A stretch of DNA of 64,000 nt from Methylosinus sp. PW1. GTDB lineage: Bacteria; Pseudomonadota; Alphaproteobacteria; Rhizobiales; Beijerinckiaceae. Numbering within the stretch: the first letter of the stretch is position 1; each line of letters opens with the position of its first letter. The stretch is taken from NCBI RefSeq assembly GCF_000745215.1, contig NZ_JQNK01000009.1, positions 2,728,001 through 2,792,000 of the forward strand, given 5' to 3'. This document shows, in pieces, positions 27,897 through 35,726 of this stretch. The notes under the pieces were generated by a model. That model was not told the origin of the DNA and made no database searches. It saw only the letters and a list, made by a program, of their open reading frames with translations. The position numbers and the translations under genes were made by a program.

Positions 27897-28497
27897 GGCG
27901 TCCTTTTGCCTCGGCTCACGCTCTCCGTCAATAGCGCCCGCCCGAGTTGAATTCGTAAACCGTTACTGGCCCGAGAGTTGGTTTCGACACGCCACACGTC
28001 CCGCGAGTTCGAACCGGAGCGTAATAGTCGGAAACGCGTGGCGGTATGCTATTGTAGGATCAATCATAGCGCCGCTATATCCCTGCGTTAACCTTATGTC
28101 CCGATTTCACCGCCCGCGCTCGAAAGACGGGCGGGGGCGAGGGGGTGCAGGGGACGCTCCGCCTAGGGCGCGACAGCAGCGTGACAGACCGGCGGGGCGC
28201 GCCGACGCCGCGCGTCCGAATACGGCTCGCCTTGCGGTTCCTCGCCCCGGCGGCCTCCGGTGCGCGGACCGAAGCGGGAGGCGCGAGAGGAGGTCCGTGC
28301 GGCGCGGCGCGACGCCGGAGCGACCCGGCGCGGCGCGAGTCCGGGGCGGACGCGACTATCGAAGAGAAATCACGCTTGAGACCTCTTTTGAACACTCGCC
28401 GATAGTGCTACTACCTTCAACGTAGCATTCCGCGTTCTCCCACCGCGGGGGGGACGCAGTCCGCGATCGGGGCCTTCTGAAGTCGAAGAACGGTGTG
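27897..28497. promoter_or_regulatory. Divergent intergenic region between wza and an acyltransferase
   Basis: These 600 bases separate two divergent EPS transcripts, so promoters for both are expected. The part near wza is AT-richer; the part from about 28100 to 28370 is extremely GC-rich and has the stem CCGCCCG...CGGGCGG at 28110-28134. No convincing gene, -35/-10 pair or operator could be fixed by eye. The long leader on the plus side could carry RNA-level control. Confidence 0.4.
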
Positions 28498-29613
28498 ATG
28501 AAGTCGCAAGTCGTTTCGATCCAGGCGTTGCGGGGCTTGGCGGCGTTTCTCGTCGTGGTGGCGCATGTGATCGAACATCCGCTGCGCGTCGAGCCCAACG
28601 CGGCCCTCCTCACGGGACGTTTCGGGGTCGAAATTTTCTTCGTCATCAGCGGGTTCATCATCGCCTTCGTCGCCGGTTCGGGCCGCTTCGATCCCGCGAG
28701 CTTCGCCATTCGCCGGCTCTTGCGCATCGCACCGCTCTACTGGCTCTGCACGCTGCTCGTCTTCGCGACGGCGGTTGCGGCGCCCTCGCTATTCAAGACG
28801 ACCGTCGCGGACGCGGCGCATCTGTGGAAGTCGCTGGCCTTCATCCCCGGCCCCGATCCAGCCAATCCGTCGGATTGGCGTCCCCTTTTCAAATTGGGCT
28901 GGACGCTAAACTACGAGATGTTTTTCTATTTCGTTATGGCGGGTCTGTTCTGGTGCCGCTCCGCCCTACTGCGAGCGGCGCTCCTCACTGCGGCCATGGG
29001 CGCGCTGACGATCGCCTCCTTTTTCGTTGAGCCGCGCGCGAGCCTGTTCGCGTTCTACGCGAATCTCAATCTTTTGCCCTTCGTCTGCGGCGTATGGCTC
29101 ACGGAACTGCGGCGGACCGTGTTTTTCGATCGGCGGGACGGACGGCGAGCCGCCGCCTTCGTCGTTTCGGCCGCGGCGCTGATTGCTCTTCTCTATATGC
29201 AGCCGTTTCAGACGGTCATGCTTCCTCTCGGACATCTCGTCATCACCTCGGCCGCCGTGGCGATCGTCGCGGCCGGCCTGGCGCTCGAACCCTATTTGGG
29301 CGAGGGTCCGCTGTTCGGGCTGCGCGCCGTCGGCGACGCGTCCTATTCGCTCTATCTCACCCATATGTTCGTGATCGGGGCGGGCTGGGCGGCGATGCAA
29401 CGTCTCGGTATCCACGGGCCGGCCGCCGTGGCGGGCGGCACCGTCATGGTAGGCGTCACGATCGTGCTCGCATTTCTTTCCTTTCGTTATCTAGAGGAGC
29501 CGTTCAACCGACTCGGCAGACGAATCACTCGCCATGGGAAGGCGCGCTCCGCGGCGGAGGCGGGTCCGTCACTCCGATGGCGCGGAGCGCCCGTTCAAAA
29601 GACGTCTCGATGA
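28498..29613 (+). CDS. Acyltransferase-3 family membrane protein
   Basis: The 371-residue protein has about ten membrane segments and the AT3 signatures: SIQALRGLAAFLVVVAHVIEHP with the conserved active-site His, FGVEIFFVISGFII, and RRLLRIAPLYWLCTLLV with the conserved Arg pair. It is related to ExoZ/OafA enzymes that add acetyl or succinyl groups to EPS sugars. ATG 28498 follows a GTG in frame; either may be used. Its stop overlaps the start of the next gene by ATGA, so the two are coupled. Confidence 0.88.
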   Translation: MKSQVVSIQALRGLAAFLVVVAHVIEHPLRVEPNAALLTGRFGVEIFFVISGFIIAFVAGSGRFDPASFAIRRLLRIAPLYWLCTLLVFATAVAAPSLFKTTVADAAHLWKSLAFIPGPDPANPSDWRPLFKLGWTLNYEMFFYFVMAGLFWCRSALLRAALLTAAMGALTIASFFVEPRASLFAFYANLNLLPFVCGVWLTELRRTVFFDRRDGRRAAAFVVSAAALIALLYMQPFQTVMLPLGHLVITSAAVAIVAAGLALEPYLGEGPLFGLRAVGDASYSLYLTHMFVIGAGWAAMQRLGIHGPAAVAGGTVMVGVTIVLAFLSFRYLEEPFNRLGRRITRHGKARSAAEAGPSLRWRGAPVQKTSR

Positions 29614-30806
29614 TGCGATGGCGGCGATGGGCCTCGGCGATCGTGACCCTATCGCTGCTCACCGCCGCGACCATGGCCGGCTTCCGCTCGGCGGCCGCCC
29701 AGCAGGCGCAAGGCGGCCCTGTTTCGGCCGCGCTCGTCGAGATTCACGCCAGCCCGGAGGGCGCGGGCGCGCGCAATGGGCGCAGATCGGCCGATGCGAT
29801 GCCGCTCTATCAGGCTCTGAAGCTCCTGTCGGCGACGTCGCGCGGGGCGCGCTTGTCGCTGGCGGCCGGGACATATCACATCTCCGCGCTCGGGTCGGTG
29901 CGCCTTGTGGGCGGGCGGGGCACCGGGCCGCTCGTCATCCAGGGGGCCGGCGACGCCACTGTTCTGGTCGGACGCTTCAGAGCGGGCGACCCGCCTGGTG
30001 CCGCGCTGTTCGAGCTCGCCCGCAGCGATGTCGCCTTCCGAAATTTCGCGGTCCGCAATGTGGCCCGTTTCATAGATGTGCCGAACGGCGCGACAGCCGA
30101 GCGCATCGTCGTCGCCGGCGTCTCGATCGAGGAGGCGCACGACGGCATTCTGATCGACCGCGGCAAACGGCACTCGGCCCGCGACTGGCGCCTGGAGGAT
30201 GTCCGCATCTTCGGTCACGTTCGCGTCGGCATTCGGCTCGCGGGTCCGCGTACGCAGCATATCGTCATTCGTCGGACGATGATCGACGGCGGCGGCGAGC
30301 GCGAGACCAACGACTGCTACAAAGGCGGAATTCAACTGCTCGAGGCGGTCAGCGATGTGACCATCGAAAATGTGCACGTGAGCCGCAACATCGGATGCGC
30401 CGACCCGCGCTACCAGCAAGGCGACGGCGTCGAGGCCGACGACAAGCAGGGCGCGCCACGGCGGATCACGCTCCGCCATATCGTCTCTTCCGGCAATCGG
30501 GACGGAAATTTCGATCTCAAGGCCGAAGATATGACGCTGGAAGACCTCGTCGCGCGCAGCGACGGCGTCTCCCGGCACGGATTCCGACTATGGCATTATC
30601 GTTATAGATGCACCCGCTGTCGCCTCGAAGGAGAAAGCAGCGATTTCCAGGTCAACAACGCGACCCTGTCCCTGCTCGATCCCTGGCCCGCCGATGCGCC
30701 GCCACTCATTCATTGCGGCGACGGCAGAGCGCGGCCGCCGTCGGTCTATCTGGTGGAGAGAGCCGGGCGCTCCTCGCCCGAGACGATCTGCCCTCCGCCG
30801 AAATGA
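29610..30806 (+). CDS. Periplasmic right-handed beta-helix protein
   Basis: The 398-residue protein starts with a signal peptide (MMRWRRWASAIVTLSLLTAATMAG then SAAAQQ, cleavage likely after AAA). Parallel beta-helix coils follow, seen as repeated strand-turn units: FELARSDVAFRNFAVRNV, IVVAGVSIEEAHDGILID, WRLEDVRIFGHVRVGIRL, VTIENVHVSRNIGC and ITLRHIVSSGNRDGNFDL. Such proteins in EPS clusters are often polysaccharide lyases or epimerase-like proteins; no catalytic set can be named here. Two cysteines near the C-terminus (YRCTRCRLEG) are unusual. ATG 29610 overlaps the acyltransferase stop. Confidence 0.8.
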   Translation: MMRWRRWASAIVTLSLLTAATMAGFRSAAAQQAQGGPVSAALVEIHASPEGAGARNGRRSADAMPLYQALKLLSATSRGARLSLAAGTYHISALGSVRLVGGRGTGPLVIQGAGDATVLVGRFRAGDPPGAALFELARSDVAFRNFAVRNVARFIDVPNGATAERIVVAGVSIEEAHDGILIDRGKRHSARDWRLEDVRIFGHVRVGIRLAGPRTQHIVIRRTMIDGGGERETNDCYKGGIQLLEAVSDVTIENVHVSRNIGCADPRYQQGDGVEADDKQGAPRRITLRHIVSSGNRDGNFDLKAEDMTLEDLVARSDGVSRHGFRLWHYRYRCTRCRLEGESSDFQVNNATLSLLDPWPADAPPLIHCGDGRARPPSVYLVERAGRSSPETICPPPK

Positions 30807-30895
30807 ATCGCAGTCCGAACGAATCTCGGCCCGAGATGCCCGTTTTTCGCATATGGCGTGCGTCTTGCTCCTTTCTGTAGACACAAGGACCTGTC

Positions 30896-32065
30896 ATGTC
30901 GAAGCAATCGGGGGAATATTTCCCCAGCATCGATTATCTCCGACTCGCCTGCGCGATCGGTGTGGTGTTGTTTCATCTCGTTTATTCCTCCTCTCGCGGT
31001 AGCTTGGCGGGCCTGATCGTCGCTCCCGGCCTTGAGATGCCGGAAGGCGTCTGGTTTCGTTACGGTTGGGTCGCAGTGCCGGTGTTCTTCGTGATTTCCG
31101 GATTGGTTATCGCCGAATCCGCGGCGACGGCGAGCCCGTGGTCGTTTCTGCGCCGTCGCGCTGAGAGACTCTTTCCTGCGGTGTGGCTCTGCGCGCCCAT
31201 CAGCGCCTTCATCTGGATCGCTCACGGACGCAACGCGTCCGAGACCTCGCTGCTGTTGCTGAAATCGCTCGCGCTCATCCCCGGCGGCGAATGGATCGAC
31301 GCGCCGTACTGGACGCTCGGCTGTGAAATCGGATTCTACGGCGTGGTGTTTCTGTTCATCGCATTGGCCGACAATCGGAGGCTCGATCGACTCGCGATCG
31401 GGCTCGCCGCCGTCAGCGTGTTGTTCTGGATCGTCTTCTTTTTGGAAAAGCGTTTCGGCATGCGCCTCGGCGCGTCGCTCTTCGCTGGACTGAAGCCCCT
31501 CCCAGTCTATTATGGCGCGTATTTTGCTCTCGGCATGCTGATCTATTTCTACAAGCGCGGCCGACGGGGGCACTGGATCGCGCTCGCCATCGCCGCCTGC
31601 TCCATCGCCGCCGGTCTCGACAGTAGCCAACTGCTCTCCCGGCCGGAAGCCGCGTCCGCGACGCCGCTCCTTCTGTTTCTTCTCGGCGTCGCGGTGATCG
31701 CGCTCGCGCGCCCTTGCGCGAGCGCCGGCCACCTCGCCCTCGCGCGTCTCTGCGGGCTGACCACCTATCCGCTCTATCTGCTGCATTTCGCCCTCGGGCT
31801 TGAGACGCTGCAATTCCTCGTCCGAAGAGGAATGGCGGCCTTTCCGGCGTCGCTCGTCGCCGCCGCCCTTATGATCCTGCTCGCCGCTCTCATCGCCGCG
31901 CGCCTGGAGCCGCTCGTCCGCCGACGGCTCAGCCGCGCTATTTCCGCGGTGGAGCCGGTGCTGGCGCTCCACGGTCCCGCGAGGCTTTTCTCGGCACCGC
32001 CGCACGAACGAGACGACGAATTTCACGCCGAGCGGCAGGCGACGAGCGGCTGTCGATGGCGGTGA
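30896..32065 (+). CDS. Acyltransferase-3 family membrane protein, 3' end altered by IS21
   Basis: The 389-residue AT3-type protein has SIDYLRLACAIGVVLFHLVYS (active-site His), YGWVAVPVFFVISGLVIAES and FLRRRAERLFPAVWLCAPIS. The last residues, from about GPARLFSAPP on, look unlike membrane-protein sequence. The stop lies in a 30-bp sequence (32056-32085) that recurs inverted at 43194-43223 and precedes IS21 sequence, so the native C-terminus was probably replaced by the insertion. The core is complete. It follows the beta-helix gene by about 90 bases and probably belongs to the same transcript. Confidence 0.82.
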   Translation: MSKQSGEYFPSIDYLRLACAIGVVLFHLVYSSSRGSLAGLIVAPGLEMPEGVWFRYGWVAVPVFFVISGLVIAESAATASPWSFLRRRAERLFPAVWLCAPISAFIWIAHGRNASETSLLLLKSLALIPGGEWIDAPYWTLGCEIGFYGVVFLFIALADNRRLDRLAIGLAAVSVLFWIVFFLEKRFGMRLGASLFAGLKPLPVYYGAYFALGMLIYFYKRGRRGHWIALAIAACSIAAGLDSSQLLSRPEAASATPLLLFLLGVAVIALARPCASAGHLALARLCGLTTYPLYLLHFALGLETLQFLVRRGMAAFPASLVAAALMILLAALIAARLEPLVRRRLSRAISAVEPVLALHGPARLFSAPPHERDDEFHAERQATSGCRWR

Positions 32066-32286
32066 AAATCCGCGCATAGATGGCGCGGTCGTGGTCTGGC
32101 CGGTTTCCTCCGAGGCTTGCCGAGATGATTATGGCGTCTGGTTGAGGTCTATGCGGCGGCACGCGGTTGCGGCCTGCCGTGGCGGGGAATGATGGGGTAA
32201 GCTTGGCCTTTTCGAAGGTAAGCACGGCGTCGATCTCGACTTGCCGGTTCCGTTCGACGCCGTGCCCCACACCGTGCCGGGCACGC

Positions 32287-32811
32287 ATGTCCAATCAATA
32301 TCGCGGAAAGCTGGGCGTTCGTCCACATGGCGTCGGCGAATCCGACCATGCCGACGCGAGGTCGGCGAGGCTGTTTCTATGCGCCGGGTGTCGCGTTCAG
32401 GCGCTGATCTGTAGTTGTTGTGATCGCGGCCAGTTTTACTGCGCCGGAGGGTGCGGCGCTCATGCGCGGCGGCGTGGCCAGCGCGCGGCGGGAGCTCGTT
32501 ACCAGGCCAGCCGCCGAGGGCGACTCACGCATGCCGAGCGCGCGCGTCGATACCGGGCGCGATGCAAGAACGTGACGCATCAGGGTTCACCTCCACCGCC
32601 TTCCGATGATTTTCTGTCGATCGGCTCGCCGACGATCGCGAGCGACGCAACCACCGCGGATATCGAACCACGGCGGCCGATCTCGCACTGCCACTGGTGC
32701 GGCCGACGCTGTCTCGATCTCGTCCGCCAGGGATTTTTGCGCCGCCGCCTCGGTCGTCGCGGCGCGCCGCGACACGAGCGGGCGGGACGAGACTATGGCG
32801 ACGCCACCTGA
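32287..32811 (+). CDS. IS21-associated small cysteine-rich passenger protein
   Basis: The 174-residue basic protein carries clustered cysteines, LFLCAGCRVQALICSCCDRGQFYC, then a highly basic stretch (RYQASRRGRLTHAERARRYRARCKNVTHQGS) and a second CHWCGRRC motif. I recognise this as the small zinc-finger-like protein often found just before istA in a subset of IS21 elements; its function is not known. Its stop overlaps the istA start by 17 bases. Start ATG 32287 is a guess, as the conserved part begins near residue 30. A zinc-binding nucleic-acid protein is inferred. Confidence 0.65.
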   Translation: MSNQYRGKLGVRPHGVGESDHADARSARLFLCAGCRVQALICSCCDRGQFYCAGGCGAHARRRGQRAAGARYQASRRGRLTHAERARRYRARCKNVTHQGSPPPPSDDFLSIGSPTIASDATTADIEPRRPISHCHWCGRRCLDLVRQGFLRRRLGRRGAPRHERAGRDYGDAT

Positions 32812-32989
32812 TATCGAGGCGCAAATCCTGCGCTACTATCACGCCGAAAAATGGACCATCGGCACGATCTCCCGTCAGTTGCACGGGCATCACGACGTGG
32901 TGCGACGCGTGCTGGCGCAGGCCGGTCTGCCGATGCTCGGGTCGCCACGCAAATCGCCGATCGACGCCTATCTGCGCAGCGACAATTAA
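32795..32989 (+). pseudogene. istA: IS21-family istA, N-terminal fragment
   Basis: The reading MATPPDIEAQILRYYHAEKW, IGTISRQLHGHHDVVRRVLAQAGLP and SPIDAYL is the N-terminal helix-turn-helix of IstA. The sequence departs from IstA after about 32978 and ends at TAA 32987, where the IS1111-like element begins. It is the same gene type as the C-terminal istA fragment at 9630-11946 and may be the missing end of that element. Confidence 0.85.
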
Positions 32990-33113
32990 GTTGGCCGATT
33001 CTCCGACAATTATCTTGGCTGCGATGAGCGTCCCTACCGCGAACTTTTATGGAATGGCCCGCCCCTCCTTCCGGCGTAGTAGGCTCGCCGGCGATAGAAC
33101 GGAGGGATTGGTC

Positions 33114-34154
33114 ATGAAGACGAAGGTTTCCGTGCTCGGGATCGACATCGGCAAGAATATTTGCAGTCTCGTTGGCTTCGACGCGGCCGGGACGGTGGTC
33201 ATGCGGCGGCGGGCGACGCGGGAGACGCTGATCGGCTTGGCAGCGAAGCTGCCGGCCTGTGTCGTCGCGATGGAAGCGTGCTGCGGCGCTCATCATCTGG
33301 GGCGGGTCTTCGCGGCTCATGGCCACGAGGTTCGGCTGATGTCGCCCGAATATGTTCGCCCCTATGTGAAAGCGCAGAAGAACGACGATCGCGACGCTGA
33401 AGGGATCGCCGAGGCGGCGACGCGGCCGACCATGCGCTTTGTGGAACTGAAAACGCAGGATCAGCTCGACATCCAGACGTTGCATCGGTCTCGCGACCGA
33501 CTGGTCGGCGAACGGACGGCGCTGATCAACCAACTGCGGGCGATCCTTCTGGAGCGCGGAATCGTCGTTCCCAAGGGTAAACGTCATCTCGCGGATTATC
33601 TCGCCGTCATGCTGGACGAAGGGGGCCGACACACTTTGAGCGACCGGATGTACAGGCTCGTCGACGACGCTCGCACGCAATGGCGCGAGCTGGACAAGCG
33701 CATCGCCGCCTTCGACGCGGAGTTCACGGCTTTCGCCAAAGAGAACGAGGACGCCCGGCGACTGGCGACAATACCGGGCGTCGGCGCCCTGATCGCTTCG
33801 GCCTTGTTGGCGGCGATCGGAAAGGCCGAGACGTTCGAGCATGGTCGCGATCTTGCGGCCTGGCTCGGCCTGGTCCCCCGTCAGGCGACGACGGGGGGCA
33901 AGCCGAAACTGCTCGGGATCAGCAAGCGGGGCAACCGATATTTGCGCAGGCAACTCATCCATGGCGCGCGGGCGGCGCTCCCCCATGTCGCCAAACGCGA
34001 CACGTCGCTCGGGCGGTGGCTGACGACGCTGCTCGCCCGCGTGCATCAGAATGTCGCGGTCGTCGCCTTTGCCAACAAGCTGGCGCGGATCTCCTGGGCG
34101 GTGCTGCGGCGTGGAGAAACATTTGCCGACAAGGAGGCGATCCTGGCGGCGTGA
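33114..34154 (+). CDS. IS110-family transposase, probably IS1111 subgroup (intact)
   Basis: The 346-residue DEDD transposase shows VSVLGIDIGKNICSLVG, VVAMEACCGAHHLGR, KNDDRDAEGIAEA, the C-terminal LATIPGVGALIASALLAAIG, and LLGISKRGNRYLRRQLIHGARAAL with the Ser region. GGAGGG lies seven bases before ATG 33114. Length is normal. It is inserted at the broken end of istA. It is only distantly similar to the IS110 copy at 8261-9304. Confidence 0.88.
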   Translation: MKTKVSVLGIDIGKNICSLVGFDAAGTVVMRRRATRETLIGLAAKLPACVVAMEACCGAHHLGRVFAAHGHEVRLMSPEYVRPYVKAQKNDDRDAEGIAEAATRPTMRFVELKTQDQLDIQTLHRSRDRLVGERTALINQLRAILLERGIVVPKGKRHLADYLAVMLDEGGRHTLSDRMYRLVDDARTQWRELDKRIAAFDAEFTAFAKENEDARRLATIPGVGALIASALLAAIGKAETFEHGRDLAAWLGLVPRQATTGGKPKLLGISKRGNRYLRRQLIHGARAALPHVAKRDTSLGRWLTTLLARVHQNVAVVAFANKLARISWAVLRRGETFADKEAILAA

Positions 34155-34269
34155 GACTGGTCGTTCGGCGCATGTGCTGCTGATCGTCCGACGATGTTTG
34201 CGGGTGGTGGATCGAAAGATGGCCTGACTGATAGTCGAACGGCGTTCTGGAAACCTGGTTCAAAAAACG
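34155..34269 (+). other. Non-coding 3' end of IS1111-like element, bridge-RNA candidate
   Basis: No gene is seen between the transposase stop and the IS427 fragment. IS1111-group elements carry their guide RNA downstream of the transposase, so this is the expected place. Self-pairing is possible (for example GAACGGCGTTC-type words near 34236-34280), but loops cannot be set by eye. Limits are approximate. Confidence 0.3.
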
Positions 34270-34738
34270 GCGTTCGACGCCGAGACTTTTATGAGGACCG
34301 GAACGCGCGTATCTCCATCTTGGCCGGGGGCTCGCCCCGAGGCCGGATACGTTGACGCAGACCCATCAGAAGGCGCTCTCGATAAAACTGCTTGCAGACG
34401 GGGCGGGCCATACGTTTTAGATGATCCAACCGAACGTCCTTTCGACGACCCATCGCTTCGGGAGCACGACGAAACCTTTGAGGCCCTTGTCTGTTCTCTT
34501 GACGACGGTGACAGCGACCCGGCTCGCCTCGAAGGCGGCCCTCTGCGCTTCATCGCCGTTATAGCCGCTATCGGCGAAGCGCGTTGTCACGAACGGGCTT
34601 CTTGCGACGCACGTCGCGCAGCAAAGGGAGGAGGCGGGAGTGATCTGGCATTCGATCGGCAGTCCGAGCGTGTCGACCGCGATCTGACACTTGCGGCCTT
34701 TGATCTTCTTGGCGGCCTCGAAGCCCCGCGGGCCGCCA
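34270..34738 (-). pseudogene. IS5-family (IS427 group) transposase fragment
   Basis: Read on the minus strand from 34738, the translation is GGPRGFEAAKKIKGRKCQIAVDTLG, then FVTTRFADSGYNGDEAQ and GFVVLPKRWVVERTFGWII followed by a stop. These are the second D and catalytic E regions of IS427-type transposases. The first part of the gene is missing and a short deletion seems present after ITPASSL. It abuts the IS6 copy directly. Confidence 0.75.
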
Positions 34739-35537
34739 GCGACCCAGCGGTTCAGTGGAATGGTCGACCTCGACGCCGCGCTCTTCCATCATTTCCTCGA
34801 GCTGACGATAGCTCATCGGATACGCCACATACCAGCGGACGCCCTACAGGATCACCTCGCGTTCAAAATGGCTGCCCTTGAAATCGATCATCCCGCTATT
34901 CCGCCTGGCCCAGTCCGGCGATAATAGCCCCAACCGGCCCGCGAGAAAAATTCGCGACAAAGCCCCAAATATGCGCCTTTGCTAGAGACGGAGTTTCGTG
35001 CTCGCAAGCGCGCTGTCGGGTCGAGCTGGCGTGTCGATGAGACTTATGTGAAAGTCAAAGGCTGCTGGAAATATCTGTATCGGGCCGTCGACAAAGCGGG
35101 TGCGACGGTCGATTTCCTTCTGACGGCCAAGAGGGATTGCAAAGCGGCGTTGCGCTTCTTGCGCAAGGCCATCGGCCAGCACGGCGAGCCGAAGAAGATA
35201 ACGATCGACAAGAGCGGAGCCAACACAGCAGCGATCGAAAGCTACAATGAGGAGCGTGAAGCGGACATCGAAATCCGGCGCATCAAATATCTCAATAATA
35301 TCGTCGAGCAGGACCATCGAGCGGTGAAGCGCGTGACGCGTCCGACGCTGGGTTTCAAATCATTTCGATCGGCTGCCGCGACGCTTTCTGGGATCGAGCT
35401 GATGCACACGATCCGAAAGGGGCAGATGCGAACGACGAACGAAATGCGTCCCGCGCAGCAATTCTATTCCCTCGCCGCCTGAGCCACGTCATTCTCACTC
35501 ACCCGTCGCGCCTGAAGACAAAATTTGCGACAGAACC
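34739..35537 (+). mobile_element. IS6-family element, copy 2, with its 5' part inverted in place
   Basis: 34965-35537 matches the 3' part of copy 1 nearly exactly and ends with the same right repeat. 34739-34964 is the 5' part of the same element in reverse complement, from the breakpoint (CTGGGTCGC) back to the left terminal repeat (ACAAAGCC, one change from copy 1), which now abuts the 3' part. Total length, 799, equals one element, so the segment was flipped without other gain or loss. The inverted part has also gained a stop codon (TGG to TAG near 34850). Confidence 0.88.
34965..35482 (+). pseudogene. IS6 transposase, C-terminal part (5' part inverted)
   Basis: The plus-strand reading starts at KYAPLLETEFRARKRAVGSSWRVDETYVKVKG and continues to the normal end FYSLAA, with all three catalytic residues (DETYVK, IDKSGAN, EQDHRAVKR). 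The first about 50 residues, including YPMSYRQLEEMMEERG, are on the opposite strand at 34739-34830. Only a few substitutions separate this part from copy 1 (for example MHTIRKG for MHMIRKG), so the two copies are recent relatives. Confidence 0.88.
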
Positions 35538-35726
35538 CTTCCGCCAAGCTTTGGCGGGCCCAACCGCCAGCGCCGGACTGTGGCGAAGCCACGGATAAGC
35601 GCGCGGCGGACCGGCCCTTGAGCTCACAGCGGTATTGTAGCCTGAAGAAGACAAAGCCGCGAAAAAAAGAGACGGCGCCGCGCGCGAAGCGTGACGCCGA
35701 TCGAGCAGGATGGGGCCCGCCGAATT

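Noticed and set aside
12967..34738. Composite transposon bounded by the two IS6 copies
   Set aside because: Copies are in the same orientation and could form a translocatable unit, but neither has a target duplication and copy 2 is rearranged, so mobility of the 22-kb segment is not shown.
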